Notes: a model not told the origin generated them from the letters alone. Counted from the first letter of the stretch, positions 1 to 10,361 are shown. The stretch is DNA of 64,000 bases from Clonostachys chloroleuca (GCA_037952775.1 JBANAY010000003.1:13020001-13084000); one strand, 5' to 3'. Numbers and translations are program-made.

Positions 1-329
1 TGGTGATGGACCCACCGAAGCCTGGTGTCCATCTGGACGCCCAAGATTAAATGAAATTTATTTTCAATAAACACACAATTAATCTAAAAGCCGTGTTACG
101 GATGAACTTCATTTTCCTCGTCGAGAGTTTGGTCCTGGCCAACCCGACCCTTCCTGCGATCCCTGAACTTGACCGTTGAGGACGGGGCCCCACGGAGTAC
201 TCAGTAGGATATAATGGGCTAGAGAAAAACAAAGGTTTTAATTATGAAGTATTGTAATTTCAGTGCTCGGGATAATTCCCTCATCACTAGAAGAGCCTCA
301 AGTTGTATCAGGTATATAAGCCCCTAACA
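1..329. other. No gene recognised at window start
   Basis: I see no convincing coding frame here. Short open frames exist on the minus strand but lack family features. It lies downstream of the minus-strand hypothetical gene that follows. Confidence 0.4.
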
Positions 330-743
330 TCAAGATAAACTCACTCGAACATGAACTGTAAGAAAGATCATCTGCAAAATATGATCAAGAAGATCCTTTG
401 CTCGAATGACAGGATCTCCTACTTGGTACACCCATTTCCACTGTTTATGTATAGTATCCTTCAATTTCTTAAGCTCGGTGTTCTTTCTTGCATCCAGTGA
501 GTTCCAGAGTCGGTAGAGGATGCCGAGAAGTATATTGAACTCGATTTCATCATACTTAGGTCTGTTTATGGACTCTTCAAGTCTTTTAAAGTCAATGGTA
601 GGGAGACCTGGAACCCAACATCGGTTTTTAGCGTCCCATAGCTCGACAAACCCAGGAATATAACGGAACCGAATGCAGTCCTGGCCTCCGATGCGTAATT
701 CGTAGCACTCTCCAAGACATATGGTATCTGGATCACTCGACAT
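330..743 (-). CDS. Hypothetical protein, member of a locally repeated family (copy 1)
   Basis: Open frame of about 137 codons from an ATG (MSSDPDTICLGECYELR); an upstream in-frame TTG is not a plausible eukaryotic start. I do not recognise the family. It is clearly related to the frame at 3187-3426: both share an I-R-[FL]-R-Y core, then VELW, a W-x-[AV]-G-P/L motif and a D-F-K motif, followed by a charged stretch and EFxILL. The two copies lie 2.4 kb apart on the same strand. No signal peptide or membrane segment is seen. The C-terminal tail is hydrophobic and may be out of family. It could be a remnant of a larger protein; function is unknown. Confidence 0.45.
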   Translation of the reverse strand: MSSDPDTICLGECYELRIGGQDCIRFRYIPGFVELWDAKNRCWVPGLPTIDFKRLEESINRPKYDEIEFNILLGILYRLWNSLDARKNTELKKLKDTIHKQWKWVYQVGDPVIRAKDLLDHILQMIFLTVHVRVSLS

Positions 744-899
744 GTTGGTGGAAGATGACAAATATTTCGAATATCGAGTCGAACAAATGTGGCTGCTGAC
801 CCGTGGAGTGCTACATCAGATATTAAAGAGACGGGACAAGCCAACACAGGCACAGGGAAAACAGATGCTATACCTAACACCCTAGCACAATGAGTAAAT

Positions 900-1630
900 C
901 TGTACGTACAGTTTCTTATATCTTAACCTAATCTGACGTCTTGGCGAGACGCAGCTCCTAGTTATGAGGAATAGGTCAACACGGAGAATTTATCCTCTTT
1001 CGGAGTCAAAGCCCTACGTCACAGTCGCAGAATGGGGCCCAATCAATAGTGTCCTCCCAAACTCTACTTACACTAGATCGCTATGAATGCCCAGCACGGT
1101 TTTCTTGATGCGAGAGCTAATTATAGTAGCTTTCCATCTCTACATAGCGATAAGTGTCGATACTGTTGGCAATATATACAGTAATAAATGTAATAAAATT
1201 TAACCTTGGCTAAAAACTCATCTGAGGTTCCCTTCCTTTTAACTTTAAAGCAAGTATTATCTCTGGCATTGCTTTTTTTCAATATATTTAAATCCGAGCT
1301 GGTACGCTGGTACGCTGGTACGCTGGTACGCTGCATGGTAAGCCGGTTCACATCAAGCGGAGTTTTGGCTGTGTATAAATCCAAAAATACATTCCCAAGA
1401 GTGGGGATCTAACTTCCCGTCATGGTAGAAGCAGGGATCACTAGAAACATGACCACATACTCAACCAGATCCCTAATCACCCTAGTCCGTAAGGAGAGGA
1501 GAAACACAATCAGCTGAGGACAGTGACAGCCACTCCCAGTCTGTAGCAGTCAGCTGAGCTCATGTAGAATGAGAACTTGGTATTCTATATTAGGCTCCTA
1601 GATATATAAACAAGAGTGAACAAGGGGAGG
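900..1630. other. Intergenic region with a short tandem repeat
   Basis: No gene recognised. The region is moderately AT-rich and holds a short 8-bp tandem array (listed separately). It leads into the promoter of the secreted-peptide gene downstream. Confidence 0.4.
1299..1333. repeat. 8-bp tandem repeat, about four copies
   Basis: The unit CTGGTACG is repeated head to tail four times, followed by a partial CTGC. It is a simple microsatellite and lies in no recognised gene. Confidence 0.85.
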
Positions 1631-1635
1631 AAAGG

Positions 1636-1643
1636 TATATAAG
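1636..1643 (+). promoter_or_regulatory. TATA box of the secreted cysteine-rich peptide gene
   Basis: TATATAAG lies about 150 bp upstream of the ATG at 1794, followed by a pyrimidine-rich stretch typical of fungal leaders. This is consistent with a strong core promoter. Confidence 0.5.
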
Positions 1644-1793
1644 CCTCCCTTTCTGCCATCGATTCAAGGTTTTAATTTTCTACCATCAATCATCAAACAT
1701 TCTAAATCATCAATTTACTTGACCTCGTTTTACTTTCAACTTTCTTGAAAACACTCTTTCATATATCAATATTATTTCTTTCCGACTTTTAAA

Positions 1794-2173
1794 ATGCATT
1801 TCATTAAGACCGTCGTCTCTCTCTTCGCCCTCTCCAGCTTTGCTGCTGCTAAGCTTGGTGGGTCTGATTCTGGCCTCGCTCGCCGTGAGATGGCTGAAGC
1901 AGCCCATGAGGAATACCTCGCGGCCCGCGATGAGTATTTTGAGAAGCGTGACCTCTTCCGCCGTGTAAGCATTCATGATTACCCTGTTTAATATATCTTA
2001 CTAACATATCCCTATAGTTTGGTTCTGGGGGAACATGTCAACCGAACTCCAAGGGAGGCATGGAGTGCAAGTTTTTTGATCAAAAAACGAGAAGAAACAG
2101 GTTCTGCGGGCCTTGCCGTGCTAACGCCCCCAGAAATGAATACTGTCTCTGCAATTCCGGCAATGTCAGGTAA
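1794..2173 (+). CDS. Small secreted cysteine-rich peptide precursor with Kex2-type sites (two exons)
   Basis: Two exons, 1794-1964 and 2018-2173, are separated by a 53-nt intron (GTAAGC ... CTAAC ... TATAG) in phase 0. The spliced product is about 108 aa. Residues 1-19 form a signal peptide (MHFIKTVVSLFALSSFAAA). Residues about 20-57 are an acidic pro-region holding dibasic sites RR, KR and RR; the last RR ends exon 1. The second exon encodes a 51-residue basic domain with six cysteines spaced C-x9-C-x12-C-x2-C-x9-C-x1-C. So the intron separates the secretion/pro-region from the mature domain. The layout suits a Kex2-processed secreted peptide of effector or antimicrobial type. I cannot assign a named family, so the activity is inference. 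The frame is unbroken with a consensus intron and a TATA box, so it is probably functional. Confidence 0.8.
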
Positions 2174-2379
2174 CTTCAAGGGAACCATTATTCAAGAACT
2201 TTAGAATAAAAATGGAGGCGGCTCCAGTTTCTCCATTAGCTTTTTAGATTTCTCTATCTTACACTATTGAAACTTTCTATCCCTAAATATTGGCAAGATT
2301 GAATGGAGGAGAAGGGGTTTCAAACTTTAGATAAAAGACATTCTGTTTCTTACGCCTTGGGCATAACCCGGCTCGACCG

Positions 2380-2790
2380 GTACGTGTGCCAGCCGCTCCC
2401 ACCAGTCACAACACTGGTTTCATAGCTAGACAGCCTACACGCTGGTTTCAATAACAGAATAGTCTACTATCTATATTCTCCAACTCTATTAACGCTACGG
2501 CTACGTGACTATTCTGTCTACTACTGATCTCCCTGAACAACGGTCCAGCAACTAAAGACTCTCTTCACCAGACTACCCTGTAGCCTGACTGAGTACTGAA
2601 CGTCGCAACCAGGCTACTCGATGTTTTTCAACTGCAGCTGTTCAAAGCAGTTGTCAAAACTACCTAGGAATCAACAGGAGGAAATCAAGGAGTCGAGCAA
2701 TAACCGCTTCTCACTCGTCGTCCGGACTTCGTGTGGTAGACCATTGAGCTAGTCTGCTGCGGCTGACTCCATTGCGATAATTCAAAACGG
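2380..2790. mobile_element. Probable degenerate LTR retrotransposon fragment
   Basis: This GC-moderate non-coding block contains TGATCTCCCTGAACAACGGT near 2526. Its near-twin TGATCTCCCTGACCAACGGT lies near 58687, in a similar setting of short pyrimidine-rich segments. The shared block and the lack of coding potential suggest a solo LTR or the edge of a Gypsy-type element. No flanking duplication could be confirmed by eye. Confidence 0.4.
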
Positions 2791-3186
2791 AGGGATGGGG
2801 AATTCCACCGAGTTGGTGCTTGATCGAAGAATTGGGGTAGCGGCTGAATCTAATTTTTATATTTGTTTAAAATATTGCAACGATTGAGACCTGTCTTGCC
2901 TTTGGCTCCTCCAAATTCTTTAATTATCACCGATATTTACGTATATGTAGTACACTAGTGATAGAAATATATAGATGACACGGAATAGGCGACCCCTATT
3001 TCATTGCTTATAACATCTGACTTCGGAATTGAAGATCAGCTCAAGCCACGCCTTATTCAGAAATTCCTGGAATAACGCTGGGGGCTTGAGCTGCCGTGAG
3101 TAGCATGCTTATATATCTTGAACAAGATCCCTAGTTTGAATAATAGGATAACAGCATTGATATACATATTGCCACCGTACAATAAC

Positions 3187-3426
3187 CTAGTTCTTCGGCT
3201 GCCCGAGCTTGGGGTTTTTATCCGGACTGAGTTTATCTAGGAGCCGATTCATGATCGGAAGGAGTATATGAAACTCATCACTATCCTTCCTAGGCCGTTT
3301 TGTGTATCTACAAATATCTTTAAAGTCATTTTTATAGGGGCCCGCAATCCAATGTTGATTTGTGAAATTCCACAGCTCCACTAAATTCGAAACATAGCGA
3401 AGTCGAATGATAACTTCTTTATACAT
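3187..3426 (-). CDS. Hypothetical protein, copy 2 of the locally repeated family (short)
   Basis: An ATG-started frame of 79 codons is clearly homologous to the frame at 330-743, across the RYV..VELW, D-F-K, RP and EFHILL blocks. It lacks the N-terminal part (the CLGECYELR region) and the C-terminal tail of copy 1, so it is probably a truncated paralogue. No domain assignment is possible. The C-terminal GQPK also occurs in the unrelated-looking frame starting at 4308 (LLGQPKKS), which may be chance. Confidence 0.4.
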   Translation of the reverse strand: MYKEVIIRLRYVSNLVELWNFTNQHWIAGPYKNDFKDICRYTKRPRKDSDEFHILLPIMNRLLDKLSPDKNPKLGQPKN

Positions 3427-3429
3427 GTC

Positions 3430-4300
3430 TGCAATTCTTTGTATCGAGTGTGGCCGGATATGCCAGTCATGGGGCTTTCGTTCTTGATGTCAACGGCGTC
3501 GCTTAGGTGATTGGTTTTCAACGTCCTGTCGAAGGCGTGCCATTGCAGGCACGTAAAAACATTTCAAGAGCTCTTGGCAATCATTAGGGATTCAGACCTA
3601 GGTCTAACCATTATACAATGTGATTTAATATTATAGCACTAGTATGTGGGACAGTGTCGGGCCAAAAACTGGGATTTCGTAAGCAAGTCCTAGTTGCGAG
3701 ACCACCCTTGTCATCCTAGCTCGGATTATAGTACTCAATGAAGATCAAAGGAGCATGGAAAAATACACAGCTATGATGGAAAGGCATAACTCTTCCGCCG
3801 AATCCCGTGAGCCTCTTCTGGCATGTCGGTGGCTGGAGTCATCATCCCGAGGCGCTGGATATTACGGGCTAGGGACTTAAGGACCGGATGGATCACTAGA
3901 AATAGAAGGCTTTTTTTTATTTAAGGGTCATTTTTGTCCCATTTATAGTTAGAGCCAAAGTATGACGGTAAAGATCTAGCCCTAACGCACGGATGCTACT
4001 TACCTTAAGACGTAGCCTTATATGTATAATACCGAGTTTCAAGACCCTCCTCTATGAGCTAATCTGTTCGCCACTACAAGGATTAATATGACATCAGGAG
4101 CCATTTAAGTGCTTTTCAAAGACTGTGCCACCTGGACGCCGCTGCACATGATGCTTGCTAATGTAAGGAGCAGTCTGCCTTGCTTTAATATTTGTTTTAT
4201 TTAAACATGAAATTCCATTCTTCAAATCCTGACCAAATTATCTTTCACACAATTTCATATTAACGCCTGGCTCTAGCTCAAACGCAATTATCATTCAATA
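3430..4300. other. Intergenic region, no gene seen
   Basis: No recognisable coding frame, RNA gene or mobile element. There is a short T-rich run near 3911. It probably carries the upstream region of the ankyrin-related fragment. Confidence 0.4.
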
Positions 4301-4307
4301 TTCAATT

Positions 4308-4985
4308 ATGGAGACAACAAATCTTGAAGCCAAGTATCGGAGCAAGATACCAAACGAGTACGGTACTGAGGAGTACAAACTATTTTTAAATTTGATTCCT
4401 CTACTTGGCCAACCAAAAAAGTCTATCTTCGCCATTTTAGATCCTGAGCAGGATGGAGATGACCAGTTGTTTGATATAGTCTTGTCTTTTTTCCACTGGT
4501 TGGGAATTATCAATTACCGTGGCTGTATTGCTACCCACCATCCCTCTGATAAGCGTGCCAATTTTTTGAGGACGCTGCATCACCTCTCGGGCACTCCCGA
4601 GATACCAGTTGCAGCTCCTTCTCGACAAGGGTGCTGATATTAATGCAAGGGCAGAGGCTATGGTACTACTCTACAGGCCGCTTCAGCTGGAGGACATGAT
4701 AAGATCGTGCAGCTTTTTCTTGATAAGGGTGCTGATATTAATAAACAGGGCGGAGACTATGGTACTGCTCTACAGGCCGCTTCAGCTGAAGGACACGATA
4801 AGATCGTGCAGCTTCTTCTCGATAAGGGCGCCAATATCAATGCACAAGGTGGAGGTTTTGGCACTGCTCTACAGGCTGCTTCATATAGAGGTCACAATAA
4901 GATGGTGCACCTTCTTCTCGACAAAGGCGCTGATATCAATGCACAGGGTGGGCACTATTCCAGTTTGCGTAGAAAACAAATTTAG
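4308..4985 (+). pseudogene. Ankyrin-repeat gene remnant (orphan ankyrin array)
   Basis: An ATG-started frame of about 109 codons of unknown type (METTNLEAKYRSKIPNEYG...) runs out of frame into an ankyrin array from about 4596. About four consecutive units follow the pattern LQAAS-xx-GH-xK-[IM]V-x-LLLDKGA-[DN]IN-xQGG. The first unit is damaged by a frame change; the next three read in one frame at 4707-4985. The array ends abruptly in unrelated sequence after GGHYSS. The repeat units are nearly identical to each other, as in the high-identity arrays at the C-terminus of fungal NLR proteins. No NACHT domain is present nearby, so this looks like the broken tail of such a receptor. The unit resembles the ankyrins at 17.8-18.1 kb. 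Confidence 0.7.
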
Positions 4986-5115
4986 GGCTAATGCGCGCAA
5001 GTCTCAGCTAGGCCTCCGAGCTGGGAAGGCTGATCGAAAATTGACATCGTCCGAATCAAGCAAATCGCAGGTTGAGGCTTGCTCACATCGTTGCATCACA
5101 TCGTTGCTAGACTAA

Positions 5116-5541
5116 TCTTTCATAGCCTCTTCTGCCACGGTGGCAAATGAAGCGGTAGGCTATTGGGGAAAAACAACGGGCGTGGCCAAATATGAGTCAT
5201 AAAGGATGCATTGATGTATCCATATGAGACTCGGCCTGTTACGAATGCTAATGTACAGTAAAATCTATGCAAGTGACAGGAATATCTGCATTTGTTTTTC
5301 AGTCACGTGATTCCCTATGAAACCTGGAAAATACGTCCCCTCGTACTGCACCTTGAGCTGCTTGTGCCGTACCTGCCAGTATGAAGTAGCACTGTCCAAA
5401 TTGCTATATACTTAGCAGTACTTTTGAGTGACTCGTCTTCAGGAGCACTTTATTTCCCACAATTCAGTTTAGCGCATTAATATTGGGCTGAAATGCAGCG
5501 GTTAATGGCTGAAAAAAATTCCCATGTATAATAAAGTATCT
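5116..5541. other. Intergenic region, no gene seen
   Basis: No coding frame with family features and no repeat noticed. Confidence 0.35.
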
Positions 5542-5564
5542 TTAAGTACCCGCAAGGGTGTGTA

Positions 5565-5861
5565 CTAAGCCTCTAAAGTAGCAAAGAGACTGGAAAGTAG
5601 GAAGCCAAATATTGAGCAGTACTGTAACACTAGCAACTGAGGTACTAGAAGATGGCTTGGATCCCATTTTTGGGCACCGGAAGGCGGGGCAAAGCGGATC
5701 AGCAATGATCCGCGGAGCTTCAGCCATTCACTGAAACCCATGCTGTTGCTGGCACAGAATCCCCACAGCTCTTCGGTCTTGAAGGGGAGGGTCTGTGGTG
5801 CGGAAATCGCAGGGCCTCCCTGCCTTAGCACATCGAGTACTGTTCTATAATCAGTTGACAT
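5565..5861 (-). CDS. Hypothetical short protein
   Basis: An ATG-started frame of 98 codons (MSTDYRTVLDVLRQGGPAIS...), with one moderately hydrophobic C-terminal stretch (VLQYCSIFGFLLSSLF). I do not recognise it. Codon use is plausible for a gene, but there is no intron signal, homologous neighbour or domain to support it, so it could be a chance frame or a remnant. Confidence 0.25.
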   Translation of the reverse strand: MSTDYRTVLDVLRQGGPAISAPQTLPFKTEELWGFCASNSMGFSEWLKLRGSLLIRFAPPSGAQKWDPSHLLVPQLLVLQYCSIFGFLLSSLFATLEA

Positions 5862-6899
5862 GAATAACCATGTTCTTCACCTTCTTTTTTTGTTTCCTTT
5901 CTTTCTTTTCGTTATTGCTTCGAACAGAAGGAGCCTTTGCCTTACCAGATTGGCAAATTGCCATCGCATCGAACATGCCACTTTTTGCAAGTATGGGATC
6001 CGGCCCGGCTCCTAGTATGATGCTTACGAACCCGTTGTCCTCTCTCCGCATCAGGCTCCCTCATTATAATCGAAACGATGATGAGGCTGCAGGACGAATT
6101 TGACAGCAGCCATCGGCTTAACCGAAGATAAGATCTTGGCGTGGCGTATGAAGTAATGAGACTCTTCCAGCTTTCAGGGAGGGTGACGCGGAGGCAATAC
6201 AACCAGATAAACATATGTACCATACAAACCGTTTTTGGACGAATAAACGAACCTTTACGGCAACCCAAAGAGAACGAGGTTCAAGCCAACAAAGGAGATG
6301 AGTCGGATATATCATCGATTCGTTTCCTGCATTTAGTGGATCTTTAAGGAGCATCTTGAGGTAAGTCTTCAACAATGTCACTGTTCCTTCGTGCTCACGT
6401 CATCGTGAACTTGCGACTGTTGAGGCGGCAAGCGCAAGCGTGGTGAGAATCTGGGCAAAGGACTATGCGATCAAGGCGAATATTACATCCTACAGTGAGT
6501 GCAATAAGTTTGACTGGGGTGAAGTATCTGCCTTGTTGCTCTAGTCCTATCAGCAGTGAGAAAGGCACACGCCTGGTATTCAAGCGTATTGCATCCCCAC
6601 TGTACCAGGAGACTTGATACAATGATCTTCACGGCTACAGTCGGAATTTGAACAATCGCAAGGGTCAGGCCGCCAGAATGACTCTGCCCCACTTCATGAT
6701 GCTCCGACCGATGTCGGCTAAAAAACAGCACTCGTTCTACAAGTCCGAAACCAGCGCCACCAACCATTGGCCGCCGGATACGAGCAACAAACCCAAGCGT
6801 CGGGTTGTGGCACTTCCGAATCTGTTCATCAAGGGTGAGGCGAGTTGACCTTACAGGGATTGAAGACGATAGTCTGCTGTCGGCTGTGGTGCGGAGCAT

Positions 6900-8028
6900 A
6901 AAATGTGTCCGGCAGCACCGTTGAATCAGAGAAATCTCGCTATGAGAGGAATGGCCACGGTGATATTACAAAACCATTACAAAGGTTATGAAAATCAACC
7001 TACCGAAGGAGAGACACTGTTGAGCAAAATTTTAAAACAGAGGAATCGTCAATCGCTGTCAAAGAAATATCCATGAATTCGATGTAGGCCGAACATCATT
7101 GGGCTCACCTTATCATCGTGAGAGATTATTTGGAAATTTACGGAGTCTGTGTTAGTCCAACTACGAGTGGTGGACTTTGATAACCTCGGCGTTCAGACGA
7201 TATGTTTGAATAACCTAGCATAACCGAAAGCGAGAGGATAGAAATGAAGTCCAGGTTTCTAACAGACGACTATAAAAGCCACAATAGCCGCTTGACCGCT
7301 GCGTTGTGAGTTACCTACTAGAACATGTAGGGTCTAAGCCAGAGTGAGTACTTGCTTTCATCCACGTGCGCGATAGAAGATGTGTCATATTCTTCGTCAT
7401 CACCACTTGAGCGTTAGACTGGTACTTTCTCTTTTAGCAAGCAATCCCGTCGCATGTGTTTGACCCTCTTGGTTAGTTTAGAACCCACATGACACAGGCC
7501 CCTCTTGTTCTTTTCTTTGGCTTTTTCTTTCTCATCTCTTGGATATGGTCTACACACATCTCCTCACTCCGCATTTCTATTCATGTAACGAAAAATTACC
7601 TACGAGGGGTTCAGTTTCATAAATCTAAGTAGAGTTTCTACCATATCATATTGTTTTTCGTACCACAAGCGCCATATCCAAGTGCAACTTGCACAGCCTG
7701 GAAATCACAAACAGGATATTGAGTTTATGATACATTAGCAATGGGAAGTAATGAGTGCTCGTATGTACGCACCGGAACATGATCCACAAGTCGCAAATTA
7801 TGCAATCCCACGATGTCTCTAGACAAACTTCGTGCTCCCGTCCAAGCTAGCTTGTATAGGCTGCAATTCCGCCAAGACGATCTAGCCCGCGTTACGAGTC
7901 GACGTGATTGGAGTAAGTGTTGACGCTAAAATTATGGCCGTGAAGGGTGGCGACGCCAGCCGCGGTCATTCCTCGCGGGTCATCTCCGTAAAATAGCACC
8001 CATCAGCCGGCCTCATAGTCCCAAACAC
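6900..8028. other. Long intergenic region
   Basis: More than 1 kb without a recognised gene. A TATAAAAG sequence occurs near 7271, but no credible gene starts within 150 bp downstream. Confidence 0.4.
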
Positions 8029-8029
8029 C

Positions 8030-8690
8030 ATGAAATAGCTCTACCGTTTCTTTCCGCACAATCCTCGGCGCTCTGGCTTCCTCGGCCTCGACGAGTGATA
8101 GCGTTATAGTTATCATTGATGCGCAAAAAGAATACAGCGACGGCAAACTGCGTGTTTCCAATGTCAACAAATCACGAGCGGCTATTGTTTCTCTGCTCTC
8201 GAAATACTGGGACGCTGGGGCCCAGGTCATCCATGTTGTGCACGCAAAGCCTGAAAGCGCCCCCGTCTTCACACCGGCCCAGAGCTTGCGAACGAGTTTG
8301 ATGAGCTCACACCACGTAAAAACGAGAGTGTTGTGACCAAGCAGTTCCCTGGCTCATTCGCGCAAACGGACGTCTAGGATATCTTGAACGCCACTGGCCG
8401 GACCAAGGTAATATTGATTGGGTACATGGTATGTGTTGTGCTCCTTGCTGCGTCATCGTACTCGAATCGTATACAACCGTACTGCATGCTGAATCTTGAC
8501 TCTTCTCATGCTCACATATGTGTCTCCGCGACAGCCAGGCAGGCTGCAGAGAAGGGTTGAGATGTAATCATTCCCAAGGACGCAGTTGGGGATAGAGATA
8601 TCCCTAGTGTGGACGCCGCACAATGACAGATGTGACTTCAAGCGAGACTGGCGACGGTCTTGGAACCATCATTCAAAGCCAAGAGATTAA
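8030..8690 (+). pseudogene. Isochorismatase-like cysteine hydrolase pseudogene
   Basis: From an ATG followed at once by a stop (ATGAAATAG), translated segments match the isochorismatase-like hydrolase family. VIVIIDAQKEYSDGKL carries the catalytic aspartate of the IDxQ motif. Then come a KSRAAIVSLLSKY helix, an IHVVHAKP strand, a frameshift near 8285, the [14 protein letters not shown] lysine-containing segment, an in-frame stop, ILNATGRTKVILIGYM, and a likely intron (GTATGT...AC/AG region about 8429-8513). HICVSATARQAAEKG follows with the family cysteine. A TGA replaces the expected tryptophan after AAEKG and more stops follow. Such enzymes hydrolyse small amide or vinyl-ether substrates in the cytosol. 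With at least two stops and one or two frameshifts this copy is dead. Confidence 0.75.
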
Positions 8691-8902
8691 CTAGAATTAC
8701 AATAGTCATTGGAAAGCATGACTGAGTAGTCGAGTTATGTCTCAATTTCTACCTGCATATCAAATGTCTAACATATAGTCGGGAACCAGAACAGAATAAA
8801 TGACAGATTTGGAAGTGCTCCCACTGATTGTTTTCCATTCAACCAGCCTGTCCGTTAATGGAAAAGTAGTGCCGTGATATCGTGACCTTGATGCTGCACT
8901 CT

Positions 8903-9262
8903 TCAACACTGCTCCGATGAGGAGGTAACCCAGCTTCCAGACACGTCTCCCGTCATCAACAACGGCGTCAAGTTCGTGAAATTGGGTACATCTCCAAATA
9001 CTTCTTTGGTCTCCTCCACCTGCAACGCTCTTTCCGCGCCGTCACGGGAGTCAAAAGTTACAATTGCAGCCGCGCAATACGGTTGGAGAGACCCGGCAGG
9101 TTGACCCGCGAACTTGATAACTTGCCAAGCTTGAATACCAACGGCTTTCCATGCATTCTCAACGAGCTTCATATGCTTCTCCACATAGTACTCGATATTG
9201 AAGCTACCATTTCCATCTGGGGAACTTTGGTAGAGAACAGTTATATTTGACTGTGAGGACAT
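8903..9262 (-). CDS. EthD-domain protein
   Basis: An ATG-started frame of 119 codons (MSSQSNITVLYQSSPDGNG...); an in-frame TTG-type start upstream is ignored. It shows the ferredoxin-like EthD/dimeric alpha-beta barrel layout: a first strand ITVLYQ, the FNIEYYVEKHMKLVENAWK segment with the conserved His of Y-x3-H, and the C-terminal strand AAAIVTFDSRDGAERAL. Family length is usually 100-130 aa, so it looks complete and intronless. EthD proteins are small cytosolic proteins; fungal members are often found in secondary-metabolite or catabolic clusters. No such cluster is intact here. The neighbouring isochorismatase-like gene is dead. Confidence 0.8.
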   Translation of the reverse strand: MSSQSNITVLYQSSPDGNGSFNIEYYVEKHMKLVENAWKAVGIQAWQVIKFAGQPAGSLQPYCAAAIVTFDSRDGAERALQVEETKEVFGDVPNFTNLTPLLMTGDVSGSWVTSSSEQC

Positions 9263-9484
9263 GTTGTCTCTTGTAGACCGAGTCACGAGCATTAGCTTCC
9301 TTCAATAACAGTCTGCCGCCGCCCGCAAGAAGATAAATACCTGGGTCACGAATTGTTTTACGAGAAAATTTATATGAAGGCTTTGTGGTCGTTTGTCAAT
9401 GTTTAAAAGCTTGTGACTGTTACTAGACCCCGTATATATATAATAGCGATAATTTTGTGGAGTGTGGCGTCCGGAGATGACAGC

Positions 9485-9550
9485 TCTTCTCCGGCCTTCG
9501 TGTCCATCTCCATCCCCATCCCCGTCTACATCCCCATCTCCGAGCCCCCA
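9485..9550 (+). repeat. CATCCC-type simple-sequence tract
   Basis: The stretch CATCTCCATCCCCATCCCCG is followed by further imperfect CCATC units. It is a low-complexity tract between the divergent EthD and MFS genes. Confidence 0.6.
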
Positions 9551-9797
9551 CCACCACTCGATAACCGACCCCACTCATCATGTCTGGGGTGGACCAGATA
9601 CCCGAACTTATGGAAACAGATGAGGAGGCAGCTTGTGGATCTCATCCCATATCTAGTCCTACACTGCCTGTTTGCGGGGAAGCAAGGGTCTCACAAAACG
9701 GTATATATGAGGACCTCAAGGGACGGCTGGGTTGAGTTGTTGGCGGCATTCGTCTTTACTTCGTTAAGTTTTGGAACAAGATCAGTCCGTCACGAAA

Positions 9798-10361
9798 ATG
9801 GCGTCCGTCGTTGACAAGAAACCTCACCTCAGTGAACTAACCTTCACCCTTCCATCCGCAGAGGGAGAGGTCTTGGAGGGAATGCCTTCCGTTGCTTCCG
9901 GTACCTTCTCTCCAGTCGCAGTGGACTTGGATCTCGAGAAGCAAGCTCTCAAAAAGTTCGACATGTTCTTACTGCCCCAATTGGCACTCCTTACCATTCT
10001 TGCCTATCTAGATCGGACGAACATTGGTACGTACCCGATGGCTCACTGTTTTTTCACACTCATGTGTTAATCTTGCACAGGTAATGCCAAGGTCTTTGGG
10101 TTCGCTGAAGGACTCAAGTTGAAGGGGAATGAATTTAACAACCTAGTCACGTTTTTCTACGTAAGATGGGTTCTTTGGACGCACCAAATCATCAAGGGCT
10201 TGGCGAATCTGACTCTTCGCTAGATTACCTACATCGTCTGCGATGTCCTCTGGGTTATTTCTATCCAAAGGTTTGGTGCCAACCGCGTCCTCGCTGTCGC
10301 CATGGTGGGCTGGAGCGCGGCAACCTTTGGCACTGGATTCACAAACAGCTATACGAGCTGA
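9798..10361 (+). pseudogene. Truncated MFS anion:cation symporter (ACS/Dal5-type), N-terminal third
   Basis: The ATG at 9798 opens exon 1 (to 10026), followed by a GTACGT...CACAG intron, exon 2 (10081-10160), a GTAAGA...CTAG intron and exon 3 from 10224. The protein starts with a hydrophilic N-terminus, then KKFDMFLLPQLALLTILAYL (TM1), DRTNIGNAKVFGF, the NNLVTFFYITYIVCDVLWV TM2 region and VLAVAMVGWSAATFGTGF. This is typical of allantoate/vitamin-type ACS transporters. After about three membrane segments it meets a TGA. The stop lies inside the duplicated segment that begins at about 10352, so a rearrangement cut the gene at that breakpoint. A TATATATG box lies near 9703. The usual family length is about 490-520 aa, so this product cannot transport. 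Confidence 0.8.

Noticed and set aside
6395..6899. Minus-strand frames possibly forming one gene (MLRTTADSRLSSS...)
   Set aside because: Open frames change register and no family motif could be recognised; not enough to call a gene.
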